Shown here: positions 29,187 to 36,472 of the stretch, piece after piece
How the letters are laid out: every line of letters begins with the position of its first letter
Numbering within the stretch: the stretch's first letter is position 1
Assembly: GCA_016719925.1 (NCBI GenBank)
Contig: JADJYC010000016.1
Coordinates: 9,144 to 73,143 of the forward strand
Direction of reading: 5' to 3'
Source of the DNA: Crocinitomicaceae bacterium
GTDB taxonomy: Bacteria > Bacteroidota > Bacteroidia > Flavobacteriales_D > Crocinitomicaceae
DNA length: 64,000 bases
Program-made: the position numbers and the translations under genes
Notes under the pieces: model-generated
Seen by the model: the letters and a program-made list of their open reading frames with translations, nothing else
Database searches by the model: none
What the model was told of the DNA's origin: nothing

Positions 29187-30106
29187 ATGAAAAAACAAAC
29201 TTATACTTTGCCAATCTTTTTGCCGTGATCATGGTTTTTTTTAAAGGAAACATATTCGCGCAAAATAATTCAGAGAAAGAATTTGCTGAACAGGTTTTTG
29301 GAAGCTCGCAGCTCATCAATTCTCAAACAGCGGTTATTCCGGCAGCAGGAACATGGCGGTTTGGAATTCAACATCGCTTTGGAAAAATTGGGTTAGATTC
29401 ATCTATCACCCAACAATTTCTTGGTTTGGATTTACCTTCTGTGATTCGCTTTTCTTTTGGCTGGACATTAGGTGACCGACTTGCGCTGGATATTGGGCGC
29501 ACCAATCATTTAAAAACGTATGATCTGGAATTGAAATATCTCATTGCAAGACAAACAACTAATTTCAGAATGCCCTTCAATATTGCTTTTTATTTCAATG
29601 CAGCGTATCGCAGTGAAAGGTTTCCGTCTGTTCCGGCTAACGCCTATTTTGAAGATGATACAACGGTGTTTGTCTACAAACCTTCACATCGGCTGGCATA
29701 TAATTCACAATTAATTTTATCGTCAAAAATCACGGATAAATTTTCAATTCAGCTAAGTCCTGTTTTTATTTATGAAAATCTGGCTGATCCATATACAGAT
29801 AATTTCACTCTGGTATTATCTGCCGGTGCACGTTATAAATTGGGTTTTTCATCTTCTATTGTGGCTGAATATGCATACGTTTTCAATAACCGTGGTGATG
29901 CAAAATTTTATGACCCTTTTTCATTAGGAGTTGAATTTGGAACAGCAGGACATAGTTTTCAAATTTTTATTAGCAATGCTCCGCGCATTTTGGAATCACA
30001 CATTTATACAACAAGTTCAGTAAATATTGCAGCAGGTGAATTTCTTCTCGGATTCAATTTGAAGAGATCATTCTGGAATAAAAAAACTACTCAATCAAGT
30101 TTATGA
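29187..30106 (+). CDS. Predicted outer membrane beta-barrel protein (DUF5777-like), frame break in signal peptide
   Basis: About 307 aa starting at ATG 29187, which follows an AGGAGG sequence. The A run right after the start is one short (29189-29194): with one more A the start reads MKKTNLYFANLFAVIMVFF and continues into KGNIFAQNNSEKEFAEQVFGSSQ. The mature part is rich in alternating polar/aromatic strands and ends in an aromatic-rich strand, as expected of an outer membrane barrel. Such proteins occur with the c-type cytochrome lipoproteins found next to it. The stop overlaps the next start (ATGA). Confidence 0.72.
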
Positions 30107-30555
30107 AAAATATTCAGATAAAAATAACTAGTCTCTTTGCCATTGTAATGATGTTTTCTTCATGCGCAAAAGATGAAGGGCCATTTGTAAAAATTATTCC
30201 GCCGGTGAATGACACTGTTCCGGATGTGCAAGATTCTATTCCCGCACCAACAGAGTATGGTTATACCATCAGTTTTTGGACAGATGTTAAACCCATTTTC
30301 ACAGGTAATTGCGTTATGATGTGCCATAATATGGAACATCCAAAATTAGATCTTAGACCTACGGTAGCGTATGATCAAATATTAACTGACGGCAGCAGCG
30401 CACCTTATGTAATTCCATTGGCGCCAGCAACATCAAATCTCTATTTACATCTTACAGGAGAATACGAATTGATGCCACAAGGTGGTCCAAAACTATCACA
30501 GGGGAAAATAGATACTGTTTATACATGGATTGCGCAAGGCGCATTTGATAATTAA
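30103..30555 (+). CDS. Lipoprotein with a CxxxCH haem-type motif
   Basis: 150 aa. The lipoprotein signal ends at FSSCAKDEGPF (lipobox Cys near residue 21). The core repeats the pattern of the next gene: DVKPIFTGNCVMMCHNMEHPKLDL, then LMPQGGPKLSQGKIDTVYTWIAQGA. The haem-attachment site here is CVMMCH, with three residues between the cysteines instead of two. The late Met is a likely axial ligand. It sits on the periplasmic or outer leaflet and probably receives electrons from the cytochromes around it. Confidence 0.72.
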   Translation: MKNIQIKITSLFAIVMMFSSCAKDEGPFVKIIPPVNDTVPDVQDSIPAPTEYGYTISFWTDVKPIFTGNCVMMCHNMEHPKLDLRPTVAYDQILTDGSSAPYVIPLAPATSNLYLHLTGEYELMPQGGPKLSQGKIDTVYTWIAQGAFDN

Positions 30556-30560
30556 TACTT

Positions 30561-30965
30561 ATGAAAAGAAATAGCAATTATCGTCTGATATTTTTACTGG
30601 GATTAACTCTGTTCAGCATCTCATGCAATAAAGACGAAGGACCGTTTTATGCGGATCTGGTCAATCCGGTGGATACTGTTGAAGTAAGTTTTTCTGGTGA
30701 TATACAGCCCATATTCAATACATATTGTACTGCTTGTCATAATGAATCGCATGCAAAGTTGAATCTCATCTCATGCTGTTCATATGAACAGCTTTGGGAA
30801 GCAGGTTTCAGCGCGCCTTACATTGACACGATGAATATTGAATCAGGGAATCTTTATAAACACATCACCGGCTCACTGTCAGCTATGCCGCCATCAGGGT
30901 TGATGCCCGAATATGAAATCAATAAAATATATCAATGGATTGCCCAAGGAGCAGAAAATAATTAG
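30561..30965 (+). CDS. Cytochrome c-type lipoprotein
   Basis: 134 aa. The lipobox ends at SISCNKDEGPF, closely resembling the preceding gene. The haem motif is canonical: DIQPIFNTYCTACHNESHAKLNL. A CC pair (LISCCSYEQL) and a late MPPSGLMPEYEINKIYQWIAQGA follow. The two genes are paralogues that arose by tandem duplication. Spacing to the previous stop is 5 bp. Confidence 0.8.
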   Translation: MKRNSNYRLIFLLGLTLFSISCNKDEGPFYADLVNPVDTVEVSFSGDIQPIFNTYCTACHNESHAKLNLISCCSYEQLWEAGFSAPYIDTMNIESGNLYKHITGSLSAMPPSGLMPEYEINKIYQWIAQGAENN

Positions 30966-30989
30966 TAAATGAATCAAAATAAAAAGAAA

Positions 30990-31397
30990 ATGAACTCAAC
31001 AAAAAAAATCTACTACAGCGCTATAATGTTTATAATATCAATTTTTATTGTCACAAGTTGTGCAAAAGAAAAACCTGTCAATGATACAACTGATCCCGTG
31101 ATTACCTATCTAACCACGCTGGAATCATTATATGGTACCAGTCAAAAAGTGGTCATTGATTTCAAAGCGAATGATGAGACAAAATTAAAATCAGTGGAAT
31201 TGACCGTAATGAATACTACCATTGATTCAATTTATCTGCATAGAATGGATATAACTGATGCCAAAGAATTTTTTGTAAAAGATTCCATAGTTACCAATCT
31301 GACAACAACGATGGCCAATTTTACTGTTGCTGTTGAAGTCATTGATTCAGCCGGGAATATTGTCTCGTCAAGTAAAGGATTTCACGTGATGGATTAA
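30990..31397 (+). CDS. Lipoprotein of unknown function (Ig-like, DUF4625-like)
   Basis: 135 aa from the ATG at 30990, whose product begins with KKIYYSAIMFIISIFIVTSC, a lipoprotein signal. The mature part is an all-beta domain that resembles the extracellular DUF4625 proteins of Bacteroidota (TDPVITYLTTLESLYGTSQK ... FTVAVEVIDSAGNIV). It ends the cytochrome group. No catalytic residues are evident. Confidence 0.65.
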   Translation: MNSTKKIYYSAIMFIISIFIVTSCAKEKPVNDTTDPVITYLTTLESLYGTSQKVVIDFKANDETKLKSVELTVMNTTIDSIYLHRMDITDAKEFFVKDSIVTNLTTTMANFTVAVEVIDSAGNIVSSSKGFHVMD

Positions 31398-31428
31398 CCA
31401 ATTATAATGAATAAACTCAATATATTCT

Positions 31429-31567
31429 AACTCCCAGTCACCTGTCCCCCCTGTGAATCCCGGATGATTTGAATTGTGTTTTCTTATTCTTTCTTGCAGC
31501 TCATCACCCGTTGATCCGATATAAAATTTGTTTTTGCTTTTTGAAAAAGAATGTATGTTCTGTACAT
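31429..31567 (-). pseudogene. Truncated, frameshifted GIY-YIG nuclease remnant
   Basis: Nearly identical to the first ~45 codons of the GIY-YIG gene at 31962, but two homopolymers are longer here (frame lost within 25 codons). The similarity stops at about 31429 in the middle of the domain. It is the first half of a duplicated unit: nuclease start, hairpin, tRNA-like sequence. Confidence 0.75.
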
Positions 31568-31590
31568 CAAATAAAAATTTGGGGCAAAAA

Positions 31591-31619
31591 AAAACGAGAT
31601 GGTTTTATCATCTCGTTTT
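31591..31619. terminator. Hairpin copy A (AAAACGAGATG ... CATCTCGTTTT)
   Basis: Eleven-bp stem with flanking A and T runs, a bidirectional intrinsic terminator. It is identical to the hairpin at 31981 and belongs to the duplicated tRNA-tail unit. Confidence 0.8.
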
Positions 31620-31627
31620 TTATTTGT

Positions 31628-31721
31628 TGGTGGGAATTGAGGGATTCCCTGTCTGCGTGACGCAGTCAGGCAGGGAACCCCCGACCCTCCCGACATTAAG
31701 TCGGGATGCTCTGAACCAGCT
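31628..31721 (-). pseudogene. tRNA-Val-like pseudogene with hairpin insertion in the T loop
   Basis: Reads from AGCTGGTTCAGAGCAT through an altered anticodon arm (TCCCGAC..GTCGGGA), GGGTCGGGGGTTC, then an inserted ~29-bp hairpin (CCCTG...CAGGG arms), then ATCCCTCAATTCCCACCA. The anticodon is lost and the T loop is interrupted, so it cannot be a working tRNA. Its 5' end overlaps the last codons of the GIY-YIG gene. Confidence 0.7.
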
Positions 31722-31962
31722 CCGCAGAGACTAATTTTTCAATCATCTTCCTGGATTTCCATTTCTTGATTTGTGATTCTCTTTGACGGGCGTCTTGAAC
31801 GGATTCAAAAACCTCAGAGTATACCAACTCCCAGTCACCTGTCCCCCCTGTGAATCCCGGATGATTTGAATTGTGTTTTCTTATTCTTTCTTGCAGCTCA
31901 TCACCCGTTGATCCGATATAAAATTTGTTTTGCTTTTGAAAAAGAATGTAAGTTATGTACAT
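31696..31962 (-). CDS. GIY-YIG nuclease-domain protein whose C-terminus is encoded by tRNA-like DNA
   Basis: 88 aa. Single GIY-YIG domain: YITYILFQ and NKFYIGSTGDELQERIRKHN provide the two Tyr and the Arg; SVQDARQRESQIKKWKSRKM provides the catalytic Glu. The family cuts DNA; small stand-alone members are common, repeated genes in Bacteroidota. The final residues AELVQSIPT are encoded by sequence matching the D arm and anticodon stem of the tRNA-like repeats, so the gene ends inside a tRNA fragment. A truncated copy lies just downstream. It starts 19 bp after the terminator of the tRNA-Val gene. Confidence 0.8.
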   Translation of the reverse strand: MYITYILFQKQNKFYIGSTGDELQERIRKHNSNHPGFTGGTGDWELVYSEVFESVQDARQRESQIKKWKSRKMIEKLVSAELVQSIPT

Positions 31963-31980
31963 GAAATAAAAATTTTAAAA

Positions 31981-32009
31981 AAAACGAGATGGTTTTATCA
32001 TCTCGTTTT
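31981..32009. terminator. Hairpin copy B, terminator of tRNA-Val
   Basis: AAAACGAGATG ... CATCTCGTTTT stem with T runs, 9 bp downstream of the CCA end of the tRNA on the minus strand. Identical stem to copy A at 31591. Confidence 0.82.
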
Positions 32010-32017
32010 TTATTAGT

Positions 32018-32095
32018 TGGTGGGAGTTGAGGGATTCGAACCCCCGACCCTCTGCTTGTAAGGCAGATGCTCTGAACCAGCTGAGCTAAATTCCC
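32018..32095 (-). tRNA. tRNA-Val (anticodon TAC)
   Basis: Full cloverleaf: D arm GCTC..GAGC, anticodon stem TCTGC/GCAGA with loop CTTACAA (TAC), T arm with TTCGAAT, encoded CCA. Acceptor strands are GGGAATT and AACTCCC, which leaves an A5-C68 mismatch. The 5' strand GGGAATT is the same as in the tandem repeats that follow, suggesting sequence exchange with them. Still likely functional; if the mismatch is real it would weaken the acceptor stem. Confidence 0.9.
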
Positions 32096-32742
32096 AATAC
32101 GTTTTATTTTCGTTCAACCATTCCGACCCTCCCGACTTTTAGTCGGGATGCTCTGAACCAGCTGAGCTAAATTCCCAATACGTTTTATTTTTGTTCAACC
32201 ATTCCGACCCTCCCGACTTTTAGTCGGGATGCTCTGAACCAGCTGAGCTAAATTCCCAATACGTTTTATTTTTGTTCAACCATTCCGACCCTCCCGACTT
32301 TTAGTCGGGATGCTCTGAACCAGCTGAGCTAAATTCCCAATACGTTTTATTTTTGTTCAACCATTCCGACCCTCCCGACTTTTTGTCGGGATGCTCTGAA
32401 CCAGCTGAGCTAAATTCCCAATACGTTTTATTTTCGTTCAACCATTCCGACCCTCCCGACTTTTTGTCGGGATGCTCTGAACCAGCTGAGCTAAATTCCC
32501 AATACGTTTTATTTTCGTTCAACCATTCCGACCCTCCCGACTTTTGTCGGGATGCTCTGAACCAGCTGAGCTAAATTCTCAATACGTTTTATTTTTGTTC
32601 AACCTTTCAGACCCTCCCGACTTTTAGTCGGGATGCTCTGAACCAGCTGAGCTAAATTCCCAATACGTTTTATTTTCGTTCAACCATTCCGACCCTCCCG
32701 ACTTTTAGTCGGGATGCTCTGAACAAGCTGAGCTAAATTCCC
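32096..32742 (-). repeat. Eight tandem 81-bp tRNA-derived repeats
   Basis: Eight units with ends at 32176, 32257, 32338, 32419, 32500, 32580, 32661 and 32742; all are 81 bp except one of 80. On the minus strand each unit has the tRNA-Val 5' part (acceptor strand GGGAATT, D arm, GAGCAT), then a strong hairpin CCCGAC-T(A/T)AAA-GTCGGG in place of the anticodon arm, GAGGGTCGG, and a linker ending in TAAAACGTATT. T arm, 3' acceptor strand and CCA are missing. Units differ at only a few bases, mostly in the hairpin loop and linker. They lead directly into the intact tRNA-Val, so one transcript could contain all of them. Confidence 0.9.
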
Positions 32743-32914
32743 ACTCGTTTGTGGGGTGCAAATATAAGGAGCTTTTTAATTTCAGCAAAAAAATACACGA
32801 AAATCTTCAAAATAGATGAATTGTGCCTTAGCGCTTTAATTACAAGGCTTTAACCAATGAGGCCAGGGAATCTGCTGCGGTTTTTTTAAAAAATCAAAGC
32901 AAAATAAAGGCCGA

Positions 32915-34039
32915 TTATCCCTGAAAGAAATCCTTCATTTTTTTGAAAAACCCCTGCTCCTTCGATTCTGGTTTTGGAATAAAATTCTCTGACTTACCTA
33001 ATTTTTCCAATATGGCTTTTTCTTCGCCGCTGACTTTTTTGGGTGTCCAGACATTAATATGTACAAACAAATCTCCATTACCATAACCATTTAAGTTTGG
33101 CAAACCTTTGCCCCGCAAGCGAAGCATTTTTCCGCTTTGCGTGCCGGGCTCCACTTTTATTTTTGCCTTGCCTTCAATCAGCGGAACCTCAATATTATTT
33201 CCAAGAACAGCATCCGTAATTGAGATATATGCTTCTACGTGCAAATTTTCTCCGTCGCGCTGCAGGTGTTCATGTTTTTCTTCTTCAATTACAACCAGCA
33301 AATCACCCGGATATCCTCCAAACGGACCGGCATTTCCCTGCCCGCTTACCTTTAACTGCATGCCTTCACCAACACCTGCCGGAATATTTACCTCAACCAC
33401 TTCTTCCTGTCTTTTTAAACCTTGCGCGTCTGCGCCTGCCGGTTTTTTATCAATTATTTTTCCCGTTCCGTGACAGGTATGACAGGTTGATTGCGTTTGC
33501 ATAGCACCCAGCATGGTTTGCGTTACACGTAAAATTCTGCCCTGCCCGTTGCAAGTAGAACACGTATTAAACGTTACTCCTTCAGCATTTACCAGCTTAT
33601 TTACTTTCAGTTTTTTCTTGACACCGGTAGCAATTTCTTTCAGATTCAGTTTGATTTTTATTCTCAGATCTGAACCTCTCGTCATTCTCTGTCCTCCTCC
33701 GTTTCCGCCAAATCCTCTTCCGCCAAATGAACTTCCAAAAATATCTCCAAACTGATCAAAAATATCTTCCATGTTCATTCCACCGCCATACCCTGCACCA
33801 CCTGAGGCACCGCCAACTCCCTGATGTCCGAATCGGTCATAGCGCGCACGTTTGTCTGCGTCACTTAAAACTTCATATGCTTCAGCAGCCTCTTTGAATT
33901 TTTCTTCTGCAGATTTATCATTTGGATTTTTGTCCGGGTGAAATTTCAATGCAATCTTTCTGTAGGCTTTTTTTATTTCCTGCTCATCCGCTGATTTGGA
34001 AACACCCAGCACATCATAATAATCTCTTTTCTGACTCAT
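32915..34039 (-). CDS. dnaJ: Chaperone DnaJ, zinc site I missing
   Basis: 374 aa. J domain with HPD (KFHPDKNPND) near residue 34, then a Gly/Phe region, and the C-terminal substrate-binding domains. The Cys-rich region has only two CxxCxGxG repeats (CSTCNGQG near 159 and CHTCHGTG near 185), equivalent to repeats 2 and 3; the places of repeats 1 and 4 read KLVNAEGVTF and KKPAGADAQG. One of two zinc centres is therefore absent. DnaJ delivers unfolded proteins to DnaK and stimulates its ATPase. It lies 22 bp after grpE in one operon. Confidence 0.93.
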   Translation of the reverse strand: MSQKRDYYDVLGVSKSADEQEIKKAYRKIALKFHPDKNPNDKSAEEKFKEAAEAYEVLSDADKRARYDRFGHQGVGGASGGAGYGGGMNMEDIFDQFGDIFGSSFGGRGFGGNGGGQRMTRGSDLRIKIKLNLKEIATGVKKKLKVNKLVNAEGVTFNTCSTCNGQGRILRVTQTMLGAMQTQSTCHTCHGTGKIIDKKPAGADAQGLKRQEEVVEVNIPAGVGEGMQLKVSGQGNAGPFGGYPGDLLVVIEEEKHEHLQRDGENLHVEAYISITDAVLGNNIEVPLIEGKAKIKVEPGTQSGKMLRLRGKGLPNLNGYGNGDLFVHINVWTPKKVSGEEKAILEKLGKSENFIPKPESKEQGFFKKMKDFFQG

Positions 34040-34061
34040 GTCTTCTGAAAATTTCTGCTAA

Positions 34062-34631
34062 TTATTGTCCTACAATTACTTTGGCAAAACGTAAGGTTTT
34101 TCCGTGCAGGTTATATCCGCGTTCAACAACATCTATCACTTTCCCTTTCTGACTTGCATCAGTAACCGGAACATTGGTGATTGCTTCATGTTTATCTGCA
34201 TCAAATTGTTCTCCTTTTGATTCAACAGCAACCAATCCTTTTCCGGTAAGAATAGTAATCAGTTTATGCTGAATCAATTTGAAGCCTTCTTTCAACGCAT
34301 TGATATCTTCTACTTTTTCATTATTCGCAATCGCTCTTTCAAAATCATCCAGCACTACCAGAATATCCTTCAGCACATCAGCACTGGCAGAATTAATCAC
34401 ATCCACTTTTTCTTTCATGGTGCGTTTTCTGAAATTATCAAAATCAGAATACAATCTCAGGTATTTATCATTGAGTTCTGCTATTTTTTTATCTGCAGAT
34501 TCTTCTGTGTTTTGTTCTGTTTGATTTTCTTCTGTTCTATTTTCAGAATCATTGACAGTTTGATTTTCATCAACCGGTTTTATATCTTCTTCTTTATTTT
34601 CTTTTGCAGACATTTTAAATCTTTTTTTCAT
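34062..34631 (-). CDS. grpE: Nucleotide exchange factor GrpE
   Basis: 189 aa from 34631; a start at 34613 (MSAKENKEED) is equally possible. The acidic low-complexity N-terminus is followed by a long coiled coil (KIAELNDKYLRLYSDFDNFRK), a four-helix part, and the beta domain with FDADKHEAITNVPV and KGKVIDVVERGYNLHGKTLR. It releases ADP from DnaK. It precedes dnaJ in the same operon. Confidence 0.95.
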   Translation of the reverse strand: MKKRFKMSAKENKEEDIKPVDENQTVNDSENRTEENQTEQNTEESADKKIAELNDKYLRLYSDFDNFRKRTMKEKVDVINSASADVLKDILVVLDDFERAIANNEKVEDINALKEGFKLIQHKLITILTGKGLVAVESKGEQFDADKHEAITNVPVTDASQKGKVIDVVERGYNLHGKTLRFAKVIVGQ

Positions 34632-34740
34632 TTTGTGTCAAATACACTGCCAATGCCCTGTTTTGGACAATGTGTCACGCAAATTTACAGGTAAAATACG
34701 GGGTGGGCTGTAAAACTGGCAAAGTTTCACATCAAATATG

Positions 34741-36411
34741 TCATTTGGGCATTGTACTGGTGCGGATACCCAGTGATTTAAAATAATGAACAACAGCAAA
34801 AACCAGCATAATAAGAGCAACAAACAAGGAAATGCGACCCGTTACATCACCATATTTCACAAAAAAAGTAAATTCTGAATTTCTGTTGATGGATGCTCTG
34901 ATTGCACCTCCACGATTGCAACCGATTTCAGAAATAATTTCTCCCTTTTGATTAATAAAACAAGATACACCTGTATTGGCAGAACGGGCTACACTTCTGC
35001 GGCATTCAATTGCTCTTATCTGAGAAAACATGCGGTGCTGTTTATACCCCGGAGTATCCTGCCACCAGCCGTCATTGGTAATTACAGTAATAATTTCTGC
35101 GCCTTTTCTGATATAATAACTGACGTACTCACCATATACCGATTCATAGCAAATAACCGGAGCAAACTTAACGCCGCTGGCTTCAAAAATTTCAGGCTCT
35201 TCACCTGTACCTAATATGCCGGATGTTCCTCCCAGCTCCACAGAATATTTTTTGAGAAATGGAAACATGCCTACAAAAGGTAATTTCTCAGATCCCAAAA
35301 CAAGTTTTGATTTGTGGTAAAACTGGATTGGTTTTGGAGAATCAAGCAAAAGTGCAGTATTATAATCTTCATACCAGAAATTACCAAATGGTCTTGAGGC
35401 CGCAGAATTTTCTTCTCTGAAAAAAAGTTGCGTAGTAGCTCCTATCAGTACAGGCACATTGTGTTTTACTTTCTGAAAAGACTCCACAAAAAGCAATGGT
35501 TTGAGTGTATCCCTGTCCAGCATTTTTTCATCCATGCCAATATTTATTGCTGTTTCAGGGCAAACAACCAGATCAACATTTTCATCTGTCAGCGGATCAG
35601 CAAACCTGAACATCTTTGTCAGCTGCATTTCCCACGGAGTATAATATTTTTCAAAATGCGCTTCAATATTTGGTTGGGCAACCACAATATCTACCGGATC
35701 ATTTTTTTCTTCATAGGTATAGAAAATGGTGAGTGAACTGATTACCGGAATAATAATTCCCAGACCCAGAAATAAAAAAACGGGAGTTTGAATTTTCAGA
35801 TTTTCTTTTCTGATACGCAGATTTCTGATGATGATATATCCAAGGATATTTATAAAAATAATCCAGAGTGAACCACCAGTTACTCCACTGAATTCATACC
35901 ATTGAATCAACTGAATCTGATTTCCGAGAATATGTCCCAGATTCAGCCATGGCCAGGATAACTCCCAGTAAAAATGAAGGTATTCAAATGACAACCAGAA
36001 AACCAGAATAGCAAGCAGTCCTTTGTTTTCTCCAAGTCTGCGCATGATAAAAGCGGCAAAGAAAAAAGGCAAAGTCATCAGCAGCGAATTAGCAAAAACT
36101 GCCATGTAAACACCTTCAGCAGATGCGTAATAAATCCACCACGTAGTAACGGTATTATAAATCAGAAAATAGAGATAGTTGAGCAGGAACCGGATCCAGA
36201 ATCGTCCTTTACCAAACTTATTCAACTGAACATTGATCAGCATCAATGGAATAAAGGCTATGAATGCCAGCGGAAACAAGCTTCCTGTAAACGGGAAACT
36301 TAATCCAAGCATCAATCCGCCAAGTATTGCCAGTAAAAACAAAACGGGAAGTCTGATTTCCATAACAGCAAAAATACACTTATTCATAAATTCCTGTGTA
36401 TAAAGCTCCAT
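34741..36411 (-). CDS. lnt: Apolipoprotein N-acyltransferase
   Basis: 556 aa from 36411; the ATG at 36363 (MEIRLPVLF) may be the true start. The N-terminal half has six to eight membrane segments. The carbon-nitrogen hydrolase domain follows with the catalytic triad Glu (DLVVCPETAIN), Lys (YHKSKLVLGSEKLPF) and Cys (APVICYESVYGEYV). A final transmembrane helix lies near the C-terminus. It adds the third acyl chain to the N-terminal Cys of lipoproteins on the periplasmic side of the inner membrane; GldK and LptE in this window are lipoproteins and so possible clients. It is divergent from the acyltransferase-3 gene. Confidence 0.93.
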   Translation of the reverse strand: MELYTQEFMNKCIFAVMEIRLPVLFLLAILGGLMLGLSFPFTGSLFPLAFIAFIPLMLINVQLNKFGKGRFWIRFLLNYLYFLIYNTVTTWWIYYASAEGVYMAVFANSLLMTLPFFFAAFIMRRLGENKGLLAILVFWLSFEYLHFYWELSWPWLNLGHILGNQIQLIQWYEFSGVTGGSLWIIFINILGYIIIRNLRIRKENLKIQTPVFLFLGLGIIIPVISSLTIFYTYEEKNDPVDIVVAQPNIEAHFEKYYTPWEMQLTKMFRFADPLTDENVDLVVCPETAINIGMDEKMLDRDTLKPLLFVESFQKVKHNVPVLIGATTQLFFREENSAASRPFGNFWYEDYNTALLLDSPKPIQFYHKSKLVLGSEKLPFVGMFPFLKKYSVELGGTSGILGTGEEPEIFEASGVKFAPVICYESVYGEYVSYYIRKGAEIITVITNDGWWQDTPGYKQHRMFSQIRAIECRRSVARSANTGVSCFINQKGEIISEIGCNRGGAIRASINRNSEFTFFVKYGDVTGRISLFVALIMLVFAVVHYFKSLGIRTSTMPK

Positions 36412-36442
36412 GTAAAAGCTAAAAGATCAGGCTTTTTAGATT

Positions 36443-36450
36443 TATATTTG
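36443..36450 (+). promoter_or_regulatory. Bacteroidota -7 box (TATATTTG)
   Basis: Exact TAnnTTTG match ending 22 bp before the start of the acyltransferase-3 gene at 36473. No clear -33 element was identified. Confidence 0.4.
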
Positions 36451-36472
36451 ATTGACAATAATTTAATCTGAC

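Noticed and set aside
32301..32574. Long open frames on both strands with 27-residue repeats
   Set aside because: The 81-bp repeat unit is divisible by three, so any open frame in one unit is open in all. The sequence is tRNA-derived and no start or protein signature supports coding.
32096..32742. CRISPR array
   Set aside because: The repeats are contiguous with no variable spacers and there are no cas genes nearby.
31398..32760. Prophage or IS insertion at the tRNA
   Set aside because: No integrase or transposase gene and no inverted-repeat-bounded insertion; only the GIY-YIG nuclease and tRNA-derived repeats are present.
33220..33504. Plus-strand open frames inside dnaJ
   Set aside because: They are shadows of dnaJ, which has clear J-domain, Cys-rich and C-terminal motifs on the minus strand.
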